In this document: in pieces, positions 24,995 to 34,247 of the stretch | How the letters are laid out: each line of letters starts with the position of its first letter | How positions within the stretch are numbered: the first letter of the stretch is position 1 | NCBI RefSeq assembly: GCF_938039245.1 | Contig: NZ_CALHVN010000014.1 | Location: 1 to 37,837 of the forward strand | Origin: an uncultured Campylobacter sp. | Lineage (GTDB): Bacteria; Campylobacterota; Campylobacteria; Campylobacterales; Campylobacteraceae | Direction of reading: 5' to 3' | Length of the DNA stretch: 37,837 bases | Notes under the pieces: model-generated | The model's input: the letters and a program-made list of their open reading frames with translations, nothing else | What the model was told of the DNA's origin: nothing | Database searches by the model: none | Position numbers and translations under genes: made by a program

Positions 24995-26196
24995 TGATAA
25001 AAAATGTTTGCGTTATGGGGCTTGGCTATATAGGACTGCCTACTGCGGCGCTTTTGGCAAATAAAGGCTACAAAGTGCACGGCGTGGACGTAGTGCAAAG
25101 TACGGTAGATACGATAAACCAAGGAAAAATACATATCGTAGAACCAGAGCTTGACGTATTCGTCAAAGGCGCGGTAAACAGCGGAAATTTAAGGGCAAGC
25201 TTAGAGCCTGATTTGGCCGATGTTTTTATCATAGCCGTGCCCACGCCCTTTTGCGACGGATACGTGCCCGATCTTAACTATGTAGTAAGCGCCAGCAAGT
25301 CTATAGCGCCATTTGTTAGGGACGAAAATATCGTGATTTTAGAGTCGACTTCGCCCGTGGGAACTACTGAAAAAATAGGAGAAATCCTCAAAGATAGCGG
25401 CTTGGATATCTCTAAAATTTACATCGCTCACTGCCCAGAGAGAGTATTGCCCGGTAAAATTTTAAAAGAACTCGTACAAAATGACAGAATCGTAGGCGGT
25501 TTAAATAAAGAAGCCGCAAAAAAAACGGCCGAATTTTATAAAACTTTCGTCGCTGGCGAGATTTTGCAAACCGACGCAAAAACCGCCGAGATGGCAAAGC
25601 TCACCGAAAACTCGTTTCGCGATGTAAATATCGCATTTGCAAACGAGCTTAGCGTTTTGTGCGATAAATTTGGCATAAACGTCTGGGAGCTCATCTCGCT
25701 AGCAAATCGCCATCCGCGCGTAAACATCCTAAATCCCGGTTGCGGCGTGGGCGGACACTGTATAGCCGTCGATCCGTGGTTTATCGTGCATGCGGGCGGC
25801 GATGACGCAAGGCTTATCAAAACGGCTAGAGAGGTAAATAATCACAAAACGCAGTGGTCGATCGAAAAGATAAAAAACGCCGCTTTAAAATTTGAGCTAA
25901 AGAGCGGCAAAAAGCCTAAGATAGCCTGCATGGGGCTTGCGTTTAAGCCCGATATAGACGATCTTAGAGAGTCGCCTGCAGTTTTTATTACTCGCGAATT
26001 AAAAAATCAAGGATTTGAAATTTTAGCCGTCGAGCCGAATATAAAATCGCACAAGGATTTTGAGATAATAAACTACGAAAAAGCTGTAGATATCGCTGAT
26101 ATAGTCGTATTTTTAGTAGCGCATAAAGAATTTAAAGAGCTAAAAATAGAAAAAGAAGTTTTGGATTTTTGCGGCGTGCTAAATACTAATATTTAA
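24991..26196 (+). CDS. wecC: UDP-N-acetyl-D-mannosamine dehydrogenase
   Basis: Oxidises UDP-ManNAc to UDP-ManNAcA with two NAD+. The 401-residue protein has the N-terminal Rossmann motif GLGYIGLPTAALLANKGY, the ESTSPVGTTEK and CPERVLPGK blocks, a lysine/asparagine-rich central helix (KLTENSFRDVNIAFANEL), the catalytic cysteine near residue 257 in GVGGHCIAVDPWF, and the C-terminal GLAFKPDIDDLRESPA. Directly coupled to wecB, so together they supply UDP-ManNAcA to the glycan. The WecC reading rather than WbpA or UDP-glucose dehydrogenase rests on the WecB partner and the overall motif match. Confidence 0.93.
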   Translation: MMIKNVCVMGLGYIGLPTAALLANKGYKVHGVDVVQSTVDTINQGKIHIVEPELDVFVKGAVNSGNLRASLEPDLADVFIIAVPTPFCDGYVPDLNYVVSASKSIAPFVRDENIVILESTSPVGTTEKIGEILKDSGLDISKIYIAHCPERVLPGKILKELVQNDRIVGGLNKEAAKKTAEFYKTFVAGEILQTDAKTAEMAKLTENSFRDVNIAFANELSVLCDKFGINVWELISLANRHPRVNILNPGCGVGGHCIAVDPWFIVHAGGDDARLIKTAREVNNHKTQWSIEKIKNAALKFELKSGKKPKIACMGLAFKPDIDDLRESPAVFITRELKNQGFEILAVEPNIKSHKDFEIINYEKAVDIADIVVFLVAHKEFKELKIEKEVLDFCGVLNTNI

Positions 26197-26216
26197 TATT
26201 TTTCAAGGTATGGTTA

Positions 26217-28343
26217 ATGATACAAGCAATAGTTAAAAAAGGTAAAGTTTTAGCAGAGCAGATCCCTGCCCCAAGCGTTTCAAAGGGATGCGTTCTTATA
26301 AAAGTAGTAAATAGCTGCATATCGGCGGGCACCGAGATAAGCGGCGTATCAAATAGCGGAAAGAGCCTGATTAGAAGGGCTTTAGAGCAGCCGGAGAATG
26401 TAAAAAAAGTCATCAGTATGATAAAATCAGACGGCATCGCAAACGCCTATGCGAAGGTAAAGGGCAAGCTTGATAGCGGAAGCCCGACCGGTTATTCGCT
26501 TAGCGGCGTAGTTATAGCAGTCGGAGAGGGTGTTTTAAATTTTGAGATCGGAGAGCGCGTCGCCGCAGCCGGCGCAGGGCTTGCAAACCACGCAGAATAC
26601 GTAGACGTGCCTAAAAATTTAGTTATGAAAATGCCGCAGGATATGGACTTTGAGCGAGCTTGCACCGTGACGCTGGGCGGTATAGCGATGCAGGGCGTTA
26701 GGCGGATCGATCTAAGGCTGGGCGAGACCTGCGTAGTCGTTGGAGCTGGGATTTTAGGGCTTCTTGCGGTGCAGATGCTTAAAATTTCAGGCGTGAGGGT
26801 CGCTGTCAGTGATTTTGACGATAGGCGCTTGCAGATAGCAAAGAAATACGGCGCCGAGCTCGTCATAAACCCGTCAAGAGACGATTTATTAGACGTAGTT
26901 GCGTCTTGGAGCGGCGGGTACGGTGCCGACGGCGTGCTATTTACCGCCGCTACGAGCAGTAGCGAACCGTTATCGCAAAGCTTTGCGATGTGTAAAAAAA
27001 AGGGCAGAGTGGTGCTTGTAGGCGTAGTCGGCATGCAGATCAATAGAGAGGATATGTACAAAAAGGAGCTTGATTTTCTCATCTCCACATCCTATGGTCC
27101 CGGTCGCTACGACAAGAGCTACGAAGAGCAGGGGCTTGATTATCCGTTTAGCTACGTCAGATGGACTGAAAATCGAAATATGAGCGAGTATCTAAGGCTG
27201 GTAAATGAAAATTTGATAAAGCTGGATAAGCTCATAGACGCAAAATATCCTATCGAGCAGGTAACGGAGGCGTTTGAGTCGCTACAGACTTCGCAGAATA
27301 AGCCGCTTATGGTTTTGCTTGACTACGGCGAGCCAAATTTAGCCGAGCTTGATAGCTATCTAAATCACGATAAAAAAATCATTATAAGCTCCGCACCAGT
27401 AAATAGGGATGTGATAAACGTCGCGTTCGTCGGCGTCGGCGGATTTGCTACCGGGATGCACCTGCCTAATATCTCAAAGCTTACGGATAAGTATAAAATT
27501 TACGCGATCATGAACCGGAGCGGACATAAAGCAAAGGCCGTGGCGCAGCAATACGGAGCGAACTACGCTACTTCAAATTTAGACGATATTTTAAATGACA
27601 AAAACGTTGATCTGGTAATCATCTCAACAAGGCACGATAGCCACGCAGAGCTTACTTTAAAGGCGCTTGAAGCAGGCAAAAACGTATTTGTAGAAAAGCC
27701 GCTTGCGACAAACAAAGACGAGCTTGAAAAGATAAAGAAATTTTACGAGGGGGGAGGCGACAAACCCCTTTTATTCGTGGGATTTAACAGACGATTTAGC
27801 GCTTACGCACAGGAGATAAAAAAGCATACGAGCGCTAGAATAAATCCGATGATAATCAGATATAGGATGAATGCGGGCTACATACCGATGGATCACTGGG
27901 TGCACGAAAACGGCGGCAGAATGGTGGGCGAAGCGTGCCACATAATAGATCTGATGACGGCGCTAACGGGCAGCGAGATAGAGAGCGTATTTTCGCAGGC
28001 TATCACGCCGAGCAATGAAAAATATAGCGCCGAGGATAACAAATCCATCGTCTTAAAATACAAAGACGGCTCGGTGGCAAATATCGAGTATTTCGCAAAC
28101 GGCAGCAAGGAGCTAAGTAAGGAATTTATGGAGATCCACTTTGACGGAAAGAGCATTATTTTGGATGACTACAAAAGCCTTAAAGGATACGGAGTGGGGG
28201 TGAAAGAAATCTCAACGAACGTAAGCCAAAAAGGGCAGCTCGAAGAGCTTGAGGCGCTATTTGAGACTCTAAAAAAAGGCAAAAGCTGGCCGATAGAGCT
28301 TTGGGATATGGTGCAGACGACGGAGATTTCGTTTTTGATATAA
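26217..28343 (+). CDS. Bi-domain oxidoreductase (MDR plus Gfo/Idh/MocA)
   Basis: A 708-residue natural fusion. Residues ~1-385 are a medium-chain dehydrogenase/reductase of the SAGTE type (SCISAGTEISGV, GYSLSGVV, Rossmann VVVGAGILGLLAVQ near 176) that lacks the GHE zinc motif of classical alcohol dehydrogenases. From ~400 it is a Gfo/Idh/MocA oxidoreductase (VAFVGVGGFATGMHLP, then FVEKPLATNKDEL). Such fusions recur in bacterial surface-polysaccharide loci, commonly next to heparinase II/III-like proteins, and a heparinase-like gene indeed lies 8 kb downstream here. The reaction is not established; redox modification of a nucleotide sugar or of the polymer is plausible. It starts 20 bases after wecC. 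Confidence 0.9.
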   Translation: MIQAIVKKGKVLAEQIPAPSVSKGCVLIKVVNSCISAGTEISGVSNSGKSLIRRALEQPENVKKVISMIKSDGIANAYAKVKGKLDSGSPTGYSLSGVVIAVGEGVLNFEIGERVAAAGAGLANHAEYVDVPKNLVMKMPQDMDFERACTVTLGGIAMQGVRRIDLRLGETCVVVGAGILGLLAVQMLKISGVRVAVSDFDDRRLQIAKKYGAELVINPSRDDLLDVVASWSGGYGADGVLFTAATSSSEPLSQSFAMCKKKGRVVLVGVVGMQINREDMYKKELDFLISTSYGPGRYDKSYEEQGLDYPFSYVRWTENRNMSEYLRLVNENLIKLDKLIDAKYPIEQVTEAFESLQTSQNKPLMVLLDYGEPNLAELDSYLNHDKKIIISSAPVNRDVINVAFVGVGGFATGMHLPNISKLTDKYKIYAIMNRSGHKAKAVAQQYGANYATSNLDDILNDKNVDLVIISTRHDSHAELTLKALEAGKNVFVEKPLATNKDELEKIKKFYEGGGDKPLLFVGFNRRFSAYAQEIKKHTSARINPMIIRYRMNAGYIPMDHWVHENGGRMVGEACHIIDLMTALTGSEIESVFSQAITPSNEKYSAEDNKSIVLKYKDGSVANIEYFANGSKELSKEFMEIHFDGKSIILDDYKSLKGYGVGVKEISTNVSQKGQLEELEALFETLKKGKSWPIELWDMVQTTEISFLI

Positions 28344-28355
28344 AAGGCTAAATTT

Positions 28356-29648
28356 ATGACCGGTCAAATTTACAAAAAGATAAAAAGCAAAATCAAAAAT
28401 TATATTTTTATCAAGAGAAATTTTAGCGAATATGATAAATTTCAGTGGAAAAGCGCAGAAGAGATAGAGCGTATCAGGACTAAGAAGCTAAAAGATATAA
28501 TAAAAAAAGCGGTTGATTTCGTGCCTTTTTATAAAAATTTGGATTTAAAAATAGATTTTGAAAATTTTAGCTTAGATGAATTGAAAAAATTTCCGGTTAT
28601 AAATAAGCAAGTAATCAGAGAAAATTTTAAAGACTTTTGTTCTATCGGATTTGACGGAAAAGCATCTCATACGTCGGGATCTACCGGGACTCCGTTTGAA
28701 TTTAAAGTCCCATATGAAAGCGATGCAATAGAAAAAATTGTAGCGAATAGAGCTTGGGGTATGGGCAAAGATTATACTTATAAAAGCGGTGATCCGATAA
28801 TCGTTTTAAGGACATATTCGCCAAAAGAAGGCGAGCCGCTTTATAAAATTTCGGGCGATTATTGGTATTTATCCCCGTTTCATATTAACGAGTCAAATTT
28901 GGCTTTATATTTATCCGTTATCGAAAAGTCAAAAGCCAAAATAATAAGAGGATACGCAAGCTCCATATATATTTTTACGCTACTTTTAAAGCAAAAAAAC
29001 ATAAAAATACCTCAAATAAAAACTATAGTAACTTCATCTGAGACTTTGCTGCCTGCGTATAGAAGCGCCATCGAGGAGTATTGGGGGTTGCCCGTTTTAG
29101 ACTGGTACGGGCAAAACGAAAGAACTGTAACAGTCCAGCAGTGTTGGGCGGGTAACTATCACAACAATGATGATTACGGGATAGTCGAACTTAACGATAA
29201 AAATGAAATCATAGCCACTTCTTTAAATAACTACGTAATGCCTTTTATTAGATATAATACCGGCGATAAGGCTATACCTTTAGACGGTAAAGCGCCGATT
29301 TGTCCTTGCGGTAGACATTTGTCTATTCCTTTTAAAGGGATAGAAGGCAGAAGCGACGATATACTTATTAAGGATGACGGAACGGCGATACCTACGGCAA
29401 ATTTCTCTACCGCGATGAAAAATTTTAGCGATTTAAGGCAGTTTCAGATAATCCAAGAGAAGGATAGAAGCGTAACCTTAAAAGTGGTTTTAGATAATGA
29501 TTCGAGCCAGTACGTAAATTTAATAGCTAGCGAAGTCTATAGGAGGCTTGGAAACATAAAGCTAAATATAGAAAAGGTGCCGCAAATCGGGCGAGACATA
29601 AAAACAGGTAAAATAAAAGTAACGATTCAAAAAGGAGAGTTGGTATGA
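28356..29648 (+). CDS. PaaK/CapK-like adenylate-forming enzyme
   Basis: A 430-residue member of the phenylacetate-CoA ligase-like branch of the ANL superfamily. The AMP-binding P-loop is SHTSGSTGTPFEFK (about residue 107); further on are TSSETLL, DWYGQNERT, YNTGDKA and the paired-cysteine CPCGRHLSIPFKGIEGRSDD. Homologues in capsule loci are called CapK. It activates an acid with ATP, probably to transfer an acyl or amino-acyl group onto a sugar of the polymer; the substrate cannot be read from the sequence. Overlaps the following aminotransferase by four bases. A+T-rich relative to wecB/wecC. Confidence 0.85.
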   Translation: MTGQIYKKIKSKIKNYIFIKRNFSEYDKFQWKSAEEIERIRTKKLKDIIKKAVDFVPFYKNLDLKIDFENFSLDELKKFPVINKQVIRENFKDFCSIGFDGKASHTSGSTGTPFEFKVPYESDAIEKIVANRAWGMGKDYTYKSGDPIIVLRTYSPKEGEPLYKISGDYWYLSPFHINESNLALYLSVIEKSKAKIIRGYASSIYIFTLLLKQKNIKIPQIKTIVTSSETLLPAYRSAIEEYWGLPVLDWYGQNERTVTVQQCWAGNYHNNDDYGIVELNDKNEIIATSLNNYVMPFIRYNTGDKAIPLDGKAPICPCGRHLSIPFKGIEGRSDDILIKDDGTAIPTANFSTAMKNFSDLRQFQIIQEKDRSVTLKVVLDNDSSQYVNLIASEVYRRLGNIKLNIEKVPQIGRDIKTGKIKVTIQKGELV

Positions 29649-30823
29649 TAAAGTTAAATTTAGACGAACAAAAAATTGCCTCTAAAATAAAAAGATTAAA
29701 GGATGCCGCCGGCAGCCATAGCCCTAGTATTTTTACGATTTGCGAGAAGCTTTCCGAGCTTGATATTAAAGTGGACGCTTGCTTTTTATCCAATCCATAC
29801 GCGACGGAGCTTTTTTTAGATTACCTTAAAAAAGATTTGATCGATACGAATAAACTAAAAGACGTTTTAGAGTTTTATCCGTCGCAAAACGGCGTAATAG
29901 CCGACGTCATAAGTAAATCTATAGACGTAGACAGTAAAAATATCTTTGTAGGAAACGGCGCGATAGAGGTTATCCAAGCCGTGATGCATAATTTCGTAGA
30001 AAAAAGGGTGATCGTAAATATCCCTACGTTTTCGTCTTATTACGAGTTTGTAAGGGACGATACGGAAGTGATTTATTATCAGCTAAATAAAGACGAAAAT
30101 TTTAAGCTTGATATCCAAAGTTACGTTAATTTCGTTAAGTCTAAAAACCCGGATAGCGTAGTAATTATTAATCCAAATAATCCGGACGGCGGATACATAA
30201 AATATAAAGATCTAAGATTTATTTTAAATAATCTTAAAGAGGTTAAAAACATCATAATAGACGAGAGTTTTATACACTTTGCCTTTGAGGATAGCGAGTA
30301 TAGCTTGATTTCTGCTACCGAGCTTTTTAAAGAGTTTTCAAACGTCATCGTCATCAAAAGCCTATCTAAAGACTTCGGTATAGCTGGCATTAGGGTAGGA
30401 TACGGAGTGATGGATCAATACAAGGTTGCAAAACTCCTTAAAAACGGATATTTGTGGAATTCTAGCGGACTTAGCGAATACTTTTTTAGGCTCTATAATA
30501 GAAGCGATTTTTTTAAAGAATACGAAGAAGTAAGGAAAAAATACATCGCCCATGCGCAAGAGTTTTTTGATGAGCTTTCAAAGATACCTCAAATAAAAGT
30601 CTATCCTAGCATGGCAAATTTTGCTCTTATCGAGCTACTAGACGGTAGTACTAGCTCAAATTTCGTTTCAAAAATGCTAATAAAATACGGCGTCTATACT
30701 AGGACTTGCAGCGACAAGATAGGATTAAACGGCGAATTTATCAGGATTGCAGCTAGATCGCAAAAAGAAAACGAAATCATCGTTAAGGCTATTAAGGAGA
30801 TATTTAAGGACGATATTGCATAA
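29645..30823 (+). CDS. Fold-type I PLP-dependent aminotransferase
   Basis: A 392-residue protein of the class I/II aminotransferase fold, closest in style to histidinol-phosphate aminotransferase and CobD-type enzymes. Landmarks: VGNGAIEVIQAV (phosphate-binding region), NPNNPDGG, IIIDESFIHFAFED, the Schiff-base lysine in KSLSKDFGIAGIRVGYG, and RIAARSQKEN for the carboxylate-binding Arg. The N-terminal 65 residues are an added helical segment. AAGGAG precedes the ATG; the start overlaps the PaaK-like gene. A role in making an amino acid or amino-alcohol side group for the glycan is a guess; HisC function is unlikely in this context. Confidence 0.85.
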   Translation: MIKLNLDEQKIASKIKRLKDAAGSHSPSIFTICEKLSELDIKVDACFLSNPYATELFLDYLKKDLIDTNKLKDVLEFYPSQNGVIADVISKSIDVDSKNIFVGNGAIEVIQAVMHNFVEKRVIVNIPTFSSYYEFVRDDTEVIYYQLNKDENFKLDIQSYVNFVKSKNPDSVVIINPNNPDGGYIKYKDLRFILNNLKEVKNIIIDESFIHFAFEDSEYSLISATELFKEFSNVIVIKSLSKDFGIAGIRVGYGVMDQYKVAKLLKNGYLWNSSGLSEYFFRLYNRSDFFKEYEEVRKKYIAHAQEFFDELSKIPQIKVYPSMANFALIELLDGSTSSNFVSKMLIKYGVYTRTCSDKIGLNGEFIRIAARSQKENEIIVKAIKEIFKDDIA

Positions 30824-31475
30824 GCCCGTACTAGCTATTTTTGATTTTTGCGATACGATATTCGACGGTCAATCCGCTACGTTTTTTTTGGATTTTTTGG
30901 AATCTAAACTTTCGATAGTCAAGAGAATACGCGCAAGGATTATAAAGAAAATAAATAAAATACCCTCGTCTGATAGTAAAAGATATAAGGAAAATTTAAT
31001 GCGGGTATTTTACGGCGTCAAAAAAGAGGAGATGGATAAATACGCTGCAGAATTTTATCGTAGTATAGTAGCAAACAGACTTCATAAAAGCGTCATAGAA
31101 GCTCTTTTAGCGCATAAAAAAAGCGGTCATATTATCGTAGTCGTATCGGGCGGATTTGAGGTATATTTGAGGTATTTTGCTAAAAGTTACGGCATAGATT
31201 ATTTAATAAGCACAAAGCTTGAGTTTAAAAACGGCGTCTTTACTTCCAAAATCGCAGGCGATGAATGCTTGGGAGATAAAAAGGTAGAGTTGCTGGGTAG
31301 CGAGCTAAATTTAAAGGAATTTGATTTAAAAAATTCGTTCTGTTATAGCGATAGTCGTTCGGATATGCCTCTATTTTCGCTAGTCGGCAACAAAGTAGTC
31401 GTAAAAAACGCTCAAAATACCGACTGGATAGACGATGAGTTTAAGGTTTTAAAAGTAGATGGAAGTTATGCTTAA
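30816..31475 (+). CDS. HAD-IB family phosphatase (SerB-like)
   Basis: A 219-residue hydrolase from TTG at 30816, which has AAGGA at 30806-30810; a longer frame from 30747 would lie in the upstream gene and lacks a ribosome site. All four HAD motifs are visible: DFCDTIFDG (nucleophile and acid Asp), VVVSGG, the Lys in CLGDKKVELLG, and YSDSRSDMPLF. A helical cap sits between motifs I and II, as in phosphoserine phosphatases and related HAD-IB enzymes. It overlaps the aminotransferase gene by eight bases, so a phosphorylated aminated intermediate may pass between the two. The substrate is not known. Confidence 0.85.
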   Translation: MHKPVLAIFDFCDTIFDGQSATFFLDFLESKLSIVKRIRARIIKKINKIPSSDSKRYKENLMRVFYGVKKEEMDKYAAEFYRSIVANRLHKSVIEALLAHKKSGHIIVVVSGGFEVYLRYFAKSYGIDYLISTKLEFKNGVFTSKIAGDECLGDKKVELLGSELNLKEFDLKNSFCYSDSRSDMPLFSLVGNKVVVKNAQNTDWIDDEFKVLKVDGSYA

Positions 31476-32697
31476 AAATTTATTTGCCTCAAAAGTCGCG
31501 AAACAAACGCTATTTTTATTTGTAGCGCAGATATTTGGCATGGTTGTAGGTTTTGTATCCAATATGCTTTTAGCCAAACAAATGGGAGCGACAAATTTTG
31601 GGATTTATTCTTTATCTCTGACTATTATCACGTTTATATCTATATTTTTTGAGTTTGGATATTTCTCTAGCGCCTCAAAGATGCTTGCGAACAATCATGA
31701 CATAAATTTAGAAAAAAAGATATTTGGCACGTCTATAATAATAGCATGTATTTTATCGGCTTTTTTTATCGTATTTGCGCTCGTGATTTCATTTTTACTC
31801 GAAAAAATTTTTAGTGATGAAATAGGACAGATAATCAGAATTTCATCTTTTATAAGTTGGAGTTTCGTGATTCCATTTTTTATGGAGCTAATATTAAAAG
31901 GCAGTAATCATATAGGCTATTTAGCCGGTTTTAATATATTTTCTAAAATTTTATTTGTAGTATTTTTATCTCTTTTATTTATTTTTGAGCGCTTAACTCC
32001 GTTAAATGCGCTTTTATCTTTTTCTTTATCTTATGCGGTTACATTTGCGATATACGCTTATATGCTACGGCCGAATTTTAGCGGTTTTTTTGAAATTCTT
32101 AGAGCTATAAATTCGGAAAATAAACGGTATGGAAAATATATTTATAAGGGTAGAATATTTGCCGTATCCGCTTATAATATAGACAGACTTTTAATAGGAT
32201 ATTTTATAGGTTCAAAAGACGTCGGTTTTTATGGACTAGCAAATTCTATGGCGACGCCTATTATTTCAATGTCTGCGGCAATTGGTAGTAGCGTATTTAA
32301 AACATTAACGAATAGTAGCAAAATACCGTTTACTATACTAAAAGCAAATTTAGCCTGGGTGCTTTTATCATTTTTTTTAACCAATACGCTTGGATATTTG
32401 ATTATAAATTTTTATTTAAAAGAAGAGTATGACGATGTATTATTTTTACTACTTTTGACTTCTGCCGGGTATTGCGTAAAAGCGCTTTATCAACCATATA
32501 ATGCTTGGATAGTCGGTCAAGGCTATGGAAAAGAAGATCAAAAAATGTCATACGGAATGGCCGGTATTAATTTATTGGGAAACATTATTTTTGTACCGAT
32601 GCTTGGCGTTATAGGTGCGGCGCTATCAAGCATACTTGCTTCTTTTTATTATTTGTATGCATCTGTGTATTTTGTAAAAAGGGTTAGTAATGGATAA
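31459..32697 (+). CDS. Wzx-like oligosaccharide flippase
   Basis: A 412-residue membrane protein with about 12 hydrophobic segments and the polysaccharide-transport (MOP/MATE-like) layout: an N-terminal FVAQIFGMVVGFVSNMLL segment with AKQMGATNFGIYSL, DRLLIGYFIGSKDVGFYGLA in the middle, and a glycine-containing end MLGVIGAALSSILASF. It would flip the lipid-linked repeat unit across the inner membrane. Either ATG 31459 or ATG 31468 may be the start; neither has an ideal ribosome site. Overlaps the HAD gene by 17 bases. One of the most A+T-rich genes in the window. Confidence 0.88.
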   Translation: MEVMLKNLFASKVAKQTLFLFVAQIFGMVVGFVSNMLLAKQMGATNFGIYSLSLTIITFISIFFEFGYFSSASKMLANNHDINLEKKIFGTSIIIACILSAFFIVFALVISFLLEKIFSDEIGQIIRISSFISWSFVIPFFMELILKGSNHIGYLAGFNIFSKILFVVFLSLLFIFERLTPLNALLSFSLSYAVTFAIYAYMLRPNFSGFFEILRAINSENKRYGKYIYKGRIFAVSAYNIDRLLIGYFIGSKDVGFYGLANSMATPIISMSAAIGSSVFKTLTNSSKIPFTILKANLAWVLLSFFLTNTLGYLIINFYLKEEYDDVLFLLLLTSAGYCVKALYQPYNAWIVGQGYGKEDQKMSYGMAGINLLGNIIFVPMLGVIGAALSSILASFYYLYASVYFVKRVSNG

Positions 32698-33514
32698 TAA
32701 TACATTTGACGACATTCACGATTCTGCTTTAGACGGATGGGGTTTTTCATTTAGGAGAAGTCAGCTATATAGATTTAAAAAATATCTTGATATGCTGATA
32801 AAGAATAATATAAAAGGTAAAATCTTAGAAATCGCGTGCAGTACCGGTTTTTTTACGAATTTAATGTCTAATTCTATAAAAAATATCGAGATAAGAGCCG
32901 TTGATATATCTCAAATAGCAATAGATAAAGCTAAAAAAAAATATCCTAATATCGACTTTAGCGTTCAAAAGTTACCTGACGTAAATTTTGAAGGAGAATC
33001 GTTTGACTGCGTCACGGCTATAGAGGTCTTATCTTATCTGGATAATGAAGGACGGATGCAATCAATGGCTAACATCCGCAATATACTCAAAGACGACGGT
33101 TACGCTATCATATCCGTAAATATAGGCGAAATGCCTTACTTTAAACTAGATGAAATTAGAAATTTAGTATCTGATAAATTTGAGATAATTTATGAAGACG
33201 GGCTATATATAAAAACATATTATAAATATATAGAAACGCCTATTTGGCTTATTTTAGATATGTTTTCGTCTTATAAAAAAATAATAATAAAACCGACAGA
33301 CGGTTTTTTAAAAAGAAGCTCGAAAAATATACTAAATTTTACGATAAAAAATAAGATAGTATTTTATACCATAGGTTTTTTGATTAGAAAAATCTGTATA
33401 GGCGCATTGTATTTTATGCCTATATATATTATCGACAAGGTGTCAAAATTTATATCAAAAAACGAGCAAGACGTCTATATATGTTTATGTAAAACTAGAA
33501 AACGAGAGGGTTGA
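32690..33514 (+). CDS. Class I SAM-dependent methyltransferase, first
   Basis: A 274-residue protein with SAM motif I KILEIACSTGFFTNL (near residue 43), an acidic motif II (IRAVDIS) and FDCVTAIEVLSYL as motif post-I region. The SAM domain occupies about 1-170; the remaining hundred residues include a hydrophobic stretch (about 225-255) that may lie on the membrane. It probably methylates a sugar, amide or acyl group of the repeat unit. Overlaps the flippase gene by eight bases and is very A+T-rich. The target position cannot be inferred. Confidence 0.82.
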   Translation: MDNNTFDDIHDSALDGWGFSFRRSQLYRFKKYLDMLIKNNIKGKILEIACSTGFFTNLMSNSIKNIEIRAVDISQIAIDKAKKKYPNIDFSVQKLPDVNFEGESFDCVTAIEVLSYLDNEGRMQSMANIRNILKDDGYAIISVNIGEMPYFKLDEIRNLVSDKFEIIYEDGLYIKTYYKYIETPIWLILDMFSSYKKIIIKPTDGFLKRSSKNILNFTIKNKIVFYTIGFLIRKICIGALYFMPIYIIDKVSKFISKNEQDVYICLCKTRKREG

Positions 33515-33515
33515 G

Positions 33516-34247
33516 ATGACTACGCAAGAGAAAATTTTGGACCGATATAAAGAAATAAGAGGCGATTTTATAGATACTAAAGATGAGAAGCTCAGGCAAG
33601 AGTTCTTTGATAATCTCTTAAAATATAACTATTTAAAACACATAAATCCATATATAAACGGCAAAATTTTAGAGATCGGTTGCAATAAAGGCTATATGTT
33701 AAAAGCATTGCAGAGTTTTGGTTTTAAAAATTTACACGGTATAGATTTGTCTAATTCCGATTTGTCGATAGCTAAAAATAGGACCGGGCTAGATACGCTA
33801 AAACAAGAAAACGCTTTTAATAATTTAAAATATAATAAATACGACCTTATACTGTGTAAAGACGTTATGGAGCATATACAAAAAGATAGGCAAGAGGAAT
33901 TCGTAAAAGAGATATATAACTCGTTAAATATCGGCGGGACGGCAATCATCCAAGTTCCAAATATGGACTGGATAATGTCTAATCATGAAAGATATATGGA
34001 CTTTACTCATGAAGTAGGCTATACCAGAGAGAGCCTTGCGGATATTTTTAGACTATATTTTGCCAAAGTAGAAGTGCTTCCGGCCTCATATATATTTAAA
34101 AACAGCAAGAAAAAGATCGTCGTTTCGCTAGTAAGAAGCATTATGATTAAATGTATAAGATTTGCTTTAAGGATACTTGGAGAAGGCGCAAGCGATGTTT
34201 GGTTTGAACACAGAGAGATAATGGTCGTAGCAAAAAAAGACAAATAA
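33516..34247 (+). CDS. Class I SAM-dependent methyltransferase, second
   Basis: A 243-residue protein, motif I KILEIGCNKGYMLKAL (near 48), GIDLSNSDL, then YDLILCKDVMEHI and GGTAIIQVPN, as in many UbiE/COQ5-type or capsule methyltransferases. It is not a close copy of the preceding methyltransferase: length, motif wording and C-terminal part differ. One base separates it from the previous stop (TGAG-ATG), and its stop overlaps the next start as TAATG. Two methyltransferases suggest two methylations or methylation of two substrates. Confidence 0.83.
   Translation: MTTQEKILDRYKEIRGDFIDTKDEKLRQEFFDNLLKYNYLKHINPYINGKILEIGCNKGYMLKALQSFGFKNLHGIDLSNSDLSIAKNRTGLDTLKQENAFNNLKYNKYDLILCKDVMEHIQKDRQEEFVKEIYNSLNIGGTAIIQVPNMDWIMSNHERYMDFTHEVGYTRESLADIFRLYFAKVEVLPASYIFKNSKKKIVVSLVRSIMIKCIRFALRILGEGASDVWFEHREIMVVAKKDK

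Noticed and set aside
31459..31475. Frameshift between HAD and flippase genes
   Set aside because: The 17-base overlap is explained by normal coupled genes; both frames have complete motifs.
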